A stretch of 64,000 bases of DNA from Gammaproteobacteria bacterium. GTDB taxonomy: Bacteria; Pseudomonadota; Gammaproteobacteria; Steroidobacterales; Steroidobacteraceae. The notes under the pieces are model-generated. The model was not told the DNA's origin, did no database searches, and saw nothing but the letters and a program-made list of their open reading frames with translations. Each line of letters begins with the position of its first letter. Within the stretch, counting starts at the first letter, position 1. Both the position numbers and the translations under genes were made by a program. This document shows, piece after piece, positions 46,187 through 54,270 of the stretch. The DNA lies in the NCBI GenBank assembly GCA_947455595.1, contig CANGOP010000002.1, forward strand, positions 124,001-188,000, given 5' to 3'.

Positions 46187-46839
46187 GCGACAATTTAGTG
46201 CAGATGTCCCGTTCGACGCCTGCGAACGCCAAGCCAGCCGTCGCGCTGCGCTCAGCGCCGATCGAAGGTCGCGCGGTGGTGATCGCACGGCGGGTGTCAC
46301 GCGAGTGGATTCCGGCGATGGCCTGGCAGATCCGTCGCACAGGCCGGCGTGGCTTGATTGGGCTCGGATTGTTGGCAACTGCGGCCGTCTTTTTCGCATC
46401 GACGCACTGGCCGTTGGTGACCCAGGTGCAGTCGATGCGAGATGACCTGCAGGCGGCGTTGACGACGGCTGCGAAGCGCTCCGCCGATGTCGCACCCACA
46501 GCGGCCAACGATCCCCGCCGTCTACTGGAGTCGTTACCCAGTCGGACCGAGGTGCCAAAATTGCTCGGCGTCATTCTGACGCAGGCGGATACCGCTGGAC
46601 TATCGATCGATACGGGGAAGTATGACGTTGCTGCCTCTCACAACGGTGCAGTCACGCGTTATCACATCGGGTTTCCGGTCACGGGCTCGTATCCCGCGGT
46701 CCGTTCGTTCATCGACCAGGTGCTGAAGGCCATTCCGACGGCCTCAATCAGTGAATTGTCGATTGAGCGAAAGAGCATTGCCGATGGGGTCGTCGAAGCG
46801 AACATTCGGCTAACGTTGTTTACGCGGGGGGCGCCATGA
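46183..46839 (+). CDS. PilO/GspM-like inner-membrane protein
   Basis: A 218-residue protein with one membrane helix (about 60-77) and a periplasmic domain whose end resembles PilO/GspM (HIGFPVTGSYPAVRSFIDQV, then ISELSIERKS). It would dimerise with the PilN-like protein. The start is ATG 46183 overlapping the previous stop; a slightly earlier ATG is less likely. Confidence 0.68.
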   Translation: MSDNLVQMSRSTPANAKPAVALRSAPIEGRAVVIARRVSREWIPAMAWQIRRTGRRGLIGLGLLATAAVFFASTHWPLVTQVQSMRDDLQAALTTAAKRSADVAPTAANDPRRLLESLPSRTEVPKLLGVILTQADTAGLSIDTGKYDVAASHNGAVTRYHIGFPVTGSYPAVRSFIDQVLKAIPTASISELSIERKSIADGVVEANIRLTLFTRGAP

Positions 46840-47429
46840 GGCATCTACCGGTACTCAGCGGCCTACTCGGGGCGACCGGTCGCGTCAGCAACCGGCGTCG
46901 TTGGATCATGGTCATCGTGGTTGGGCTGCTTGCTGCCGCCACGGGTCTCTACAGTATTGAGTCTGCGCGGCAAACCCGTCAGCAGCAAGCCGCGGCGGGT
47001 CTCGTTGAGGCACGCGCCCGTGCCATCGCCAAGGCGAAGGCGATCGCGCTCGCCCGCGCGAAGTCCGCTGCAGCCGCACAGCCTAAAACGTTGGTGACGA
47101 GTGGACGTGTGGTGCCCTCCACGCAGGCGGCTGATCTATTCGCGCCGCATTCATGGTACGTTGCGCCGCCGCCACCACCACCGGCAGCTGAAGAACCGCC
47201 GCCTGCACCGACGGCGCCGCCATTGCCGTATACCTATGTTGGCAGCTACGCCCCGTCCGGCGAACGCGCGACGTATTTTCTTGCTCGTGGTGATCGTGTT
47301 GTCGACGCTCATGTCGGCGACAAACTTGATGGTTCGCTCCTGTTCGAGAAAGTCGAAGGGGGTCAACTCGTGTTCAACTACTTGCCGCTCAACATCCGGC
47401 AGACCTTGCCGGCCGGAGTCGTCCAGTGA
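46836..47429 (+). CDS. GspC/PilP-like periplasmic linker protein
   Basis: A 197-residue protein: membrane helix about 24-41, an Ala/Lys/Arg-rich coiled region, a proline run (PPPPPPAAEEPPPAP), and a C-terminal domain (YTYVGSYAPSGERATYFLAR, GDRVVDAHVGDKL) like the homology-region domain of GspC/PilP that docks to the secretin. It overlaps the secretin gene by 4 bases (GTGA). Assignment from position and domain pattern. Confidence 0.65.
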   Translation: MRHLPVLSGLLGATGRVSNRRRWIMVIVVGLLAAATGLYSIESARQTRQQQAAAGLVEARARAIAKAKAIALARAKSAAAAQPKTLVTSGRVVPSTQAADLFAPHSWYVAPPPPPPAAEEPPPAPTAPPLPYTYVGSYAPSGERATYFLARGDRVVDAHVGDKLDGSLLFEKVEGGQLVFNYLPLNIRQTLPAGVVQ

Positions 47430-49882
47430 AATCTTTCGTATCGTGTTTTCTCCCAGTTCTGTTGGTTTTGGTGTTGGCCGGCTGTGCCGCGGACTCACTC
47501 CACCGGGAGGGTGTATCGGCTGTTGATCATGGCGACTACGAAGTCGGAATCGCCAAGTTGAGCGACGCCGCCCGCCGGGATCCCAATAATCTGGTCTTCC
47601 GCATGGATCTGCTGTCGCGGACTGAGCGTGCGGTACAGACGCTCGTATCTCAGGCAGATACTGCACGCGCCGCGGGCGATCCGGCTGCTGCGGAACGCGC
47701 ATTCCGTCGGGTCCTCGCAATCGAGCCGTCAAACTCACGTGCGAAAAATGGACTGGCGCAGGTTCAGGCAGACGTCGCCCATACAGACCGGGTCGCGAAA
47801 GCGCAGAAACTACTCGACAAGAAAGATCTCGATGCAGCCGAGATCGAGTTACGAGCGGTTCTCGAGGAGGACGCCAGTTTCGTCCCTGCGCAGACGCTCT
47901 TGGTGAAGTTGCAGAGCGCGCGCGGCCCCGTGAGTGCCGTCCCTTCTCTCAAGACCAAAGATAGCCGTGCGGTAACACTCCAGTTCCGGGACGCACAGAC
48001 TAAGATGGTTTTCGAGGTGCTCGCTCGGCAGACAGGCCTCAATTTTATTTTCGATAAAGATGTAAAGAGCGATGGCAAGACGACGATTTTCGTCAGCCAA
48101 GTGCCGGTTGAGTCGGCTATTGACCTGATTCTGGCGCAGAATCAGCTCGCCAAGCAGGTACTTGCGGACAACATGGTGCTGATCTATCCGGCCACACCGA
48201 CCAAGCAGAAGGAATATCAGGAAGAGATCGTCCATTCCTTCTATCTGGCGAATGCAGCGGTCAAGGATGTGGAGAACCTGCTGAAGACCGTGTTGGGTGC
48301 GAAGACGTTATTCGTCGACGAGCGCGCCAATCTCGTCGTCATGCGTGATACGCCGGAACATATCCGCATGGCGGAAAAGCTGGTGTCGTCCATTGACGTC
48401 GCGGAGCCGGAAGTCATCTTGGAAGTTGAGGTGTTGGAGGCTGCGCATACCCTGCTCGACCAGCTCGGCATCCGATATCCATCGTCGGCGACCTTTACAC
48501 CGACGCCGCTCTCAGGCGCGGCTGCGGCCGCTAGCGGTGGCACGACGCCTGTGACCACGGCGGCGAACTCGGCGATGCACATCAATGACTATCTGCACCA
48601 GAATCGCAACACGATCACGGTGTCTCAGATGACGGCTGGCGTGGACTTTCTGAAGACCACCGGTCAGACGAACGTCTTGTCGAGCCCACGCATCCGCGCC
48701 AAGAACAAAGAAAAAGCGAAGATCATGATTGGTGACCGCGTCCCAGTGGTGACCTCGGGCGCCTCGGCAGGCGTCGGCAATTCATCTTTCGCAACCAGCA
48801 GCGTTCAGTATCTCGAAGTGGGTTTGAACTTGGATGTGACGCCGACGATCCACCTCGATGGCAATGTGCAGATCAAGGTGGGTCTGGAAGTTTCGTCCAT
48901 CGTGAAGGAGTTCGACGTCGCGACCGGCAGCGGTGGCCAGACCCACGTTTACCAGATCGGTACCCGCAATGCGACGACGACGCTGGAGCTGAAGGACGGT
49001 GAAACCCAAGTGCTGGCCGGTCTCGTGACGGACAGCGACCAGAAGAGTTCCTCCCATATTCCAGGTTTGGGCGATATGCCCATCCTCGGACGTCTGTTCG
49101 GCTCGAATGGTACGAATCGCAACAAGAGCGAGATTATTTTGTCGATCACGCCGCGAATCATCCGCGCGCAGACACGCCCGACGGTTGATTCGACCGAGTT
49201 CTGGTACGGAACGGAGACGCAGACTCGCTCTGCGCCATTTGGCAGCTCACATACGGCCGATGGTAATGCGGCCTCTTCCGCGCCGGTAGCCGGAGCGGGT
49301 GGGGTGTCGACGATGTCTGGGCCTTCCGTATCGCAAGCGCCGAGTGTTCCGCGCACGTTGCCGCAGCGCATGGATGCAGGAACGTCCGTTGCACCACCGC
49401 CGAGTGACGCCACGCCGAGCGACGACTCAAACGCAGCGAAAAATCTGCCTGCTGCGGCCAAAGATGCGGCATCGTCGGAAGCGCCGGCGTCGTCGGACGG
49501 CAAGGCAAGGATCACCCTCGATGGGCCGACGACGGCTAAGGTCGGTGACGAAGTCTCTGTGGCCGTCCGAATGGATGGCGCGTCAGGCGTGGGTAAGGTC
49601 AGGACTCAGCTGCGCTTTGACCCGACTGCCTTGCAGGTGGTCTCTGCGGATGCGGGCGACGTCGCACCGGGTGGAAAGGTCGATGTTCGGGCCGGCGGCA
49701 TTCAATTGGACTCGAACGGTACGCAGGTAGGCGCGAGCGGAAGCCTGCTCAACGTGCGCTTCAAGGTACTGATTGCGCGCCCGACCATCACGGTGTCGAC
49801 TCAGGTGGTCTTGATGAGCGAGGAGGGGACGGCACTTGCCGCGACCCAAGCGACCCCCATCGCGATTGCAGCCACTCCGTAA
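47426..49882 (+). CDS. gspD: secretin lipoprotein with TPR and cohesin-like domains (GspD-like)
   Basis: The outer-membrane channel of the system, 818 residues, starting at GTG 47426. Lipobox LVLAGC (Cys20) predicts a lipid anchor. Then come two or three TPR-like repeats (about 28-150), an STN/N0 domain (VTLQFRDAQTKMVFEVLARQ), an N1 domain, the secretin core (about 390-590: VLSSPRIRAKNKEKAKIMIG, VPVVTSG, HIPGLGDMPILGRLFGS), a low-complexity Ala/Ser/Pro linker, and a cohesin-like beta domain (about 690-818: LDGPTTAKVGDEVSVAVRMD). TPR and cohesin parts are absent from classical GspD and may dock special cargo. Confidence 0.9.
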   Translation: MKSFVSCFLPVLLVLVLAGCAADSLHREGVSAVDHGDYEVGIAKLSDAARRDPNNLVFRMDLLSRTERAVQTLVSQADTARAAGDPAAAERAFRRVLAIEPSNSRAKNGLAQVQADVAHTDRVAKAQKLLDKKDLDAAEIELRAVLEEDASFVPAQTLLVKLQSARGPVSAVPSLKTKDSRAVTLQFRDAQTKMVFEVLARQTGLNFIFDKDVKSDGKTTIFVSQVPVESAIDLILAQNQLAKQVLADNMVLIYPATPTKQKEYQEEIVHSFYLANAAVKDVENLLKTVLGAKTLFVDERANLVVMRDTPEHIRMAEKLVSSIDVAEPEVILEVEVLEAAHTLLDQLGIRYPSSATFTPTPLSGAAAAASGGTTPVTTAANSAMHINDYLHQNRNTITVSQMTAGVDFLKTTGQTNVLSSPRIRAKNKEKAKIMIGDRVPVVTSGASAGVGNSSFATSSVQYLEVGLNLDVTPTIHLDGNVQIKVGLEVSSIVKEFDVATGSGGQTHVYQIGTRNATTTLELKDGETQVLAGLVTDSDQKSSSHIPGLGDMPILGRLFGSNGTNRNKSEIILSITPRIIRAQTRPTVDSTEFWYGTETQTRSAPFGSSHTADGNAASSAPVAGAGGVSTMSGPSVSQAPSVPRTLPQRMDAGTSVAPPPSDATPSDDSNAAKNLPAAAKDAASSEAPASSDGKARITLDGPTTAKVGDEVSVAVRMDGASGVGKVRTQLRFDPTALQVVSADAGDVAPGGKVDVRAGGIQLDSNGTQVGASGSLLNVRFKVLIARPTITVSTQVVLMSEEGTALAATQATPIAIAATP

Positions 49883-49906
49883 GCCTTGGGATGTTGACAT
49901 ATTAAT

Positions 49907-50413
49907 ATGAGTGGTGTGAGTCGATCATTGAGCGGGAATCGCCGAGAGGGTGGTTTTACCATCATTGAGCTCGTGATCACGCTTGCGATCGTGGCGCTCC
50001 TCGCGACGGCGGTTTTGCCGTCGGCGCAACTGATGTACCAACGGGAGCGGGAGTCGCAGTTGCGCGATGCCCTGCGAACCATCCGCGGGGGTATCGATGC
50101 CTACAAGAAGGCCTCGGATACCGGGCGCATTAAGAAAGACGTGGATAAATCGGGCTATCCCCCCGATTTGCAGACGCTGGTGGATGGGGTTGAGGACGCT
50201 CGCAATCCCAAAGAAGGCACAAAAATTTACTTTTTACGTGCCATTCCTCGTGACCCTCTGTGGCCGGATGCCACGACGCCGGCCGTTGAGACCTGGGCGC
50301 TGCGATCCTACGCAAGCCCACCGGATGCCCCCGAGGCCGGTGACGACGTCTATGACGTGCATACGATGTCGCCCAAAGTGGGCCTCAATGGAGTTCCTTA
50401 CAGTGAATGGTAG
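49907..50413 (+). CDS. GspG-type pseudopilin, second copy
   Basis: A 168-residue prepilin with the cleavage site EGG/FTIIELV (Glu5 present). After the helix it has the YPPDLQTLV loop and RDPLWPD, and ends in NGVPYSEW. No ribosome site precedes the ATG; the start is covered by the AT palindrome CATATTAATATG (49898-49909). Its end overlaps the next pseudopilin gene. Confidence 0.87.
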   Translation: MSGVSRSLSGNRREGGFTIIELVITLAIVALLATAVLPSAQLMYQRERESQLRDALRTIRGGIDAYKKASDTGRIKKDVDKSGYPPDLQTLVDGVEDARNPKEGTKIYFLRAIPRDPLWPDATTPAVETWALRSYASPPDAPEAGDDVYDVHTMSPKVGLNGVPYSEW

Positions 50414-50783
50414 GCATACCCGCGGCTTTACGCTGCTTGAGCTACTGGTGGTCATGGCCATCATCGCGACGCTGCTGACAATTGCCGTACCGCGGTATTT
50501 CAAATCGTTAGACCGCTCCAAGGAAACGGTTTTGCGGCAGGATCTGGCGACGATGCGTGAGCAGATCGATCGATATTCCGGAGATAAAGGGCACTATCCG
50601 GAGTCGTTGGCGACACTCGTCACCGACCACTATCTGCGGGCGCTACCCGTCGACCCGTTTACGGGTGACAGTGAGCATTGGCAGCCGATCGTCTCGGATG
50701 AGCCTGAAAACCCGGGGATCAAGGACGTGAAGAGCGGGGCAGAAGGCAACGGCCAGAATGGCGTTCCCTATGCGGAATGGTAG
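50388..50783 (+). CDS. GspG-type pseudopilin, third copy
   Basis: A 131-residue prepilin with the site TRG/FTLLELL (Glu5 present), then YPESLATLV, LPVDPFTGD and the C-terminus NGVPYAEW. The start is uncertain: ATG 50388 overlaps the preceding gene by 26 bases; GTG 50403 has GGAG 9 bases upstream and is equally plausible. Both keep the short basic leader. Confidence 0.85.
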   Translation: MEFLTVNGRHTRGFTLLELLVVMAIIATLLTIAVPRYFKSLDRSKETVLRQDLATMREQIDRYSGDKGHYPESLATLVTDHYLRALPVDPFTGDSEHWQPIVSDEPENPGIKDVKSGAEGNGQNGVPYAEW

Positions 50784-51279
50784 GCCGAGGCGGGCGCAGA
50801 CGGGTCTCACGTATTTCGGGGTTCTCATTCTCGTTACCCTGATCGGGCTGTCGTTGTCGCTCGCAGCCAAAGTCGTTTCCCAGGCCATGCAGCGGGATAA
50901 CGAGCAGCAATTACTGTGGGTGGGCCATGCGTATCGGGATGGCATCGAGGCCTACTTGCGTAAGCACGGCCGTTATCCAGCCGATTTGCAGTCCCTTCTG
51001 GCCGACCCGACGGGCACGGTGCCGGAACACTTTCTTCGGACCCTTTACCCGGATCCCATGACGGGTTCTGCTGAATGGACGGTCCTGAAAGGCCCCGACG
51101 GCGGCGTGATGGGTATTGCCAGCAAATCTTCTAAGGCGCCGATCAAGATCGCTAATTTCGATGATGACGATGTCGACTTCGACAAGGCAGCGACGTACGC
51201 TGACTGGAAGTTCGTCTACGACCCGGCGATCAAGGCGAAGAAGTACGGCCAGTCCGTTTTCGGTGCGCCGGCTCGCTAA
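50758..51279 (+). CDS. pseudopilin-like protein lacking Glu5
   Basis: A 173-residue protein related to the two before it (YPADLQSLL, YPDPMTGSAEW) but with a leader and helix reading QTG/LTYFGVLILV, so the conserved Phe1 and Glu5 are Leu and Gly. Loss of Glu5 is typical of the tip pseudopilin GspK and could give this protein a capping or initiating role. Its ATG overlaps the previous gene by 26 bases at the same relative place as the previous junction. Last gene of the secretion run. Confidence 0.78.
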   Translation: MAFPMRNGRPRRAQTGLTYFGVLILVTLIGLSLSLAAKVVSQAMQRDNEQQLLWVGHAYRDGIEAYLRKHGRYPADLQSLLADPTGTVPEHFLRTLYPDPMTGSAEWTVLKGPDGGVMGIASKSSKAPIKIANFDDDDVDFDKAATYADWKFVYDPAIKAKKYGQSVFGAPAR

Positions 51280-51721
51280 CTCTTGAGATCCCTCGGCTCC
51301 GAGGGCGGGTGGGCCCACAACGAGTGGGTTAAACGACCGGTCACAGCCCCGTTTTTGCGCAAGCCACCGGCAGCGGGGTTCCTGATGCGGGTATTCCCGC
51401 CCCCGTCCGGCCATTTCCGTGCGCACCGTCACAGTTTTGGAGCCCCATTTCGGGGGCTCGCGCCGGGCACCTCGTGACCTTCATCACAGAACTCAAATTC
51501 TCGCCTCGTCAGGCAGTTGCAAGCCCAACTTCACTTACATAATGGCCACACACGGTTCGTAGCGGCCCGCTTAGGTAGGGTAACTGCTTAGTTCCGCGGG
51601 GTGAAAAGGGGAAGTCGACCTGATGTCCGAAAGGACACGGCTGGCGCAACCTTCAGAGCGTGCAGCGCTGTCTCCGTCTAGAGACAGCGTTACACAGGGT
51701 ATGAAAGACAGGGACGGGACA
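51280..51721. other. 442-base gap between secretion and copper genes
   Basis: No convincing gene. It contains a GAGCCCC/GGGGCTC hairpin (51440-51459) without a U-tract, a possible promoter (TTGCAA at 51517-51522 and CATAAT at 51538-51543, spacing only 15), and two stem-loops before the SCO gene: a GAAA tetraloop hairpin (51624-51637) and a perfect 9-base stem CGCTGTCTC/GAGACAGCG (51666-51689). The long leader suggests that the copper block has its own transcript and post-transcriptional control. Confidence 0.5.
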
Positions 51722-52357
51722 ATGCGATCGAGGATGACGCTTCTGACGGGATTGATGCTTGGGACTGCGCTTTACGGCGTAAGTTCCCGTGCGGATGAGC
51801 CCGTGGAGTCTGATCCGCACGCCCATCATCGTCAGATGATGGCGGCGCCAGCCCCAGTTCGTCGCTCTGAAATGGCTTATCAAGTGCCGGCAGTCCGCCT
51901 CGTGCGGGATGACGGTCAGTCGGTGGCCCTTCAGGACGAGCTAGCCGGTGATCGACCCGTCGTTCTGGCTTTTATCTACACCAGCTGTACGACCGTCTGC
52001 CCGCTCACGAGTCAAACCTTGGCGCAACTCCAGTCGCGCCTTGGCCCTTCCCGTGACCAGGTCAGAATCGTATCGATCTCGATAGACCCAGAGCAGGACA
52101 CGCCGGCACGTCTCGCGGATTACGCGAAAACGTTCCACGCAGGTCCCGAGTGGCGCCATTACACCGGCACCCTTACCGCGAGCCAGTCGGCTCAGCGGGC
52201 TTTTGACGTTTATCGGGGCAACAAGATGAACCACTCCCCAGCGATCCTCGTGCGGAATTCCGCCGATGCCAACTGGGTGCGGTTCGATGGCTTTGCGACG
52301 GTGGATCAACTCATGGCCGAGTTGCCCGTAGCGAAGACGTCGGCAGCGGTGCGGTAA
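51722..52357 (+). CDS. SCO1/SenC-family copper chaperone
   Basis: An exported thioredoxin-fold copper carrier, 211 residues. Signal peptide up to about SSRA-DEP (residue 24), then a His/Met patch (DPHAHHRQMM). The copper-binding CxxxC is TSCTTVCP (Cys89, Cys93) and the distal His is in KMNHSP. SCO proteins usually load copper into cytochrome oxidase; here no oxidase subunit is near, and the two multicopper proteins directly downstream are the likely clients. An earlier ATG at 51623 starts inside a hairpin; 51722 gives a clean signal peptide. Confidence 0.9.
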   Translation: MRSRMTLLTGLMLGTALYGVSSRADEPVESDPHAHHRQMMAAPAPVRRSEMAYQVPAVRLVRDDGQSVALQDELAGDRPVVLAFIYTSCTTVCPLTSQTLAQLQSRLGPSRDQVRIVSISIDPEQDTPARLADYAKTFHAGPEWRHYTGTLTASQSAQRAFDVYRGNKMNHSPAILVRNSADANWVRFDGFATVDQLMAELPVAKTSAAVR

Positions 52358-52460
52358 GCCCAATGACCAACCCTTGTATGGCCTCGGTCCTTGTTATGAC
52401 GGTCACCCCATCGGGTGCTGCAGCGAGTGACCCCTTCCGCGCGTTCTCGGAGGATGCGAC

Positions 52461-54254
52461 ATGTTGAGCGTTTCACGCTTGGTTCGACTGCTGCCCGCGC
52501 TCGGGCTTCTCATGGCCAGCTTCGCTGTCGAAGCTCAGAACTACCGAGTGCAGTGCCCCACGGCGACCAACACTCACCCAGACGGCAATAACATCAAATG
52601 CCAACAAGTCTCGGGTGGTGACGGTTACGTCACGATGGGTGATGGCACGCAGATCTACCTGTTCGGCTTCGGGCCACTCTCGGGTCTTAAAGACATTTAC
52701 AACGGTCAGCCGGGCACCCAGGTGCAGTCGGTCTTCAACACCGCCTACGGGCCGGTGACAGGGACTCCGAGCACGCTCGTCGGCCAGCCGCAGTCTGATT
52801 TCACCTTCAACGGTGCCATCGGTCTGACGCAGGATTACAACTTGGATCCATGGTCCGAGGGCAACACCTATTTGGCCGGCGCTTACGTGCGTAACGGCAA
52901 CAAGATTTACCGCGCGACGGTATCGGGCACGTCGGCAACGTCACGCCGTAACAACACGGCCACGGGCCCAACGGGTAAGGGCGCCGACATCGTTGACGGT
53001 ACGGTCCATTGGGCCTGGGATAGCTCGCTCCTCGACGGCCATGTCGAAGCGCGCCCCATCATGGACGTCGGTGTGATGAACGCCAGCCAGCCGGCGCCGT
53101 TGATGGCGATCGATGAAGACGACGAGCTGTTCATCACGCTGACCAACGTCGGCATGATCATGCGTCCCGACTTGTTCGAGCAGCACACGATTCACTTCCA
53201 CGGCTACGGCAACGCGTCGTCGTTCTACGACGGTGTTCCCGACGCATCGTTTGCCGTCAATATCGGCGGCAGCTTCAGCTACTACTACCTCGCGCCGGAT
53301 GCCGGCACCTACTTCTGGCATTGCCACGTCGCACCGGCGGAGCACTTGCAGATGGGTATGGTCGGACAGCTGTACGTCCGCCCCCGTCAGAACAAGTTGA
53401 CCAGTGGCGCGTCCTTGCGCGCCGCCTTGGCACTGTGGGAAGCGGCGCCTGCGCCGACGGCGAACCCGAACAATTCGGCTGCTTGGGCCAGCTACGAGCC
53501 CTATCGCAAGCGCTGCGGTAACGACATTTTGTGTTCGGCGCCCATCCCGCCTGCGAACGGTGCGATCCGTGCCGCCACCGGCGGTTATGCCTATAACGAT
53601 GGCGATGGATCGACCTACTATGATGTTGAATACCCCATCCAGATGATGGGCTTCGATCCGAACTTCCACTTCGTCGGCATGACGTTTAACCCGGAAGACT
53701 TCATCGGCATGAAAGATAAGTACTTCATGCTGAACGGCCGCAGCTATCCCGATACGGTCGGCGGCTACGAGTGCGGCAAGATCACGCCGGAAACCTACCC
53801 CGGTTGCACCGGCAAGTCGGTTGGCACAGTTGTGCCAGGCCCGATGCAGACGCAGTCGTCTGACGGCACGATGCACACCTCGCAGCCGCTGCCGACTGTG
53901 ATCAACATCCCGCTCAATGGCAAAGCGCTGCTGCGCTTGTCGAACCTCAGCACCACCCAATTCCACACGCTCGCTTCGCTGGGCGTGCCGATGACGGTCG
54001 TTGGCATGCACGCGCGCATCCTGCGCGACATGGCTGGCAACAACATGATGTACCGCACGAACTCCATCACGATCGGTGGTGGTGAGTCGGCGGACGTGAT
54101 TCTCGACGCGACGGGGCTCCCTGTCGGTTCCAAGTTCTACCTCTACACGCCCAACCTGGACGAGTTGTCGAACGATGCAGAAAACTTCGGCGGCATGATG
54201 ACCGAAGTGAATATCTGCAACGCTGTCGATGTCACGACCAAGGTTTGCAGCTAA
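52461..54254 (+). CDS. exported multicopper-oxidase-like protein 1 (type-1 copper half)
   Basis: 597 residues with a signal peptide (cut near EAQ, residue 26) and GGAGG upstream of the ATG. Cupredoxin domains carry the motif HTIHFHG (His242, His245, His247) and HCHVAPAEHLQMGM (His287, Cys288, His289, His295, Met300). These match the L3 and L4 motifs of multicopper oxidases, which supply the type-1 site and half of the trinuclear site, with two extra residues between HCH and His. The other two His-x-His motifs are missing. A segment at about 129-187 (DPWSEGNTYLAGAYVRNGNK to DGTVHWAW) looks like an inserted CBM5/12-type or phage-tail-type binding module. The next gene supplies the missing motifs. 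Confidence 0.85.
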   Translation: MLSVSRLVRLLPALGLLMASFAVEAQNYRVQCPTATNTHPDGNNIKCQQVSGGDGYVTMGDGTQIYLFGFGPLSGLKDIYNGQPGTQVQSVFNTAYGPVTGTPSTLVGQPQSDFTFNGAIGLTQDYNLDPWSEGNTYLAGAYVRNGNKIYRATVSGTSATSRRNNTATGPTGKGADIVDGTVHWAWDSSLLDGHVEARPIMDVGVMNASQPAPLMAIDEDDELFITLTNVGMIMRPDLFEQHTIHFHGYGNASSFYDGVPDASFAVNIGGSFSYYYLAPDAGTYFWHCHVAPAEHLQMGMVGQLYVRPRQNKLTSGASLRAALALWEAAPAPTANPNNSAAWASYEPYRKRCGNDILCSAPIPPANGAIRAATGGYAYNDGDGSTYYDVEYPIQMMGFDPNFHFVGMTFNPEDFIGMKDKYFMLNGRSYPDTVGGYECGKITPETYPGCTGKSVGTVVPGPMQTQSSDGTMHTSQPLPTVINIPLNGKALLRLSNLSTTQFHTLASLGVPMTVVGMHARILRDMAGNNMMYRTNSITIGGGESADVILDATGLPVGSKFYLYTPNLDELSNDAENFGGMMTEVNICNAVDVTTKVCS

Positions 54255-54270
54255 TCTCAGGAGAGCCGCG

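Noticed and set aside
51283-51477. 64-codon frame in the gap after the pseudopilins
   Set aside because: No ribosome site, odd composition (Pro, Arg, His), no signal or family.
51590-51660. Resemblance to cobalamin (TGAAAAGGGGAA, GCGCAACC) and Mn-sensing yybP-ykoY riboswitch segments
   Set aside because: The B12 box and the conserved loops of either class are missing, and the spacing does not fit. Kept only as an unclassified structured leader.
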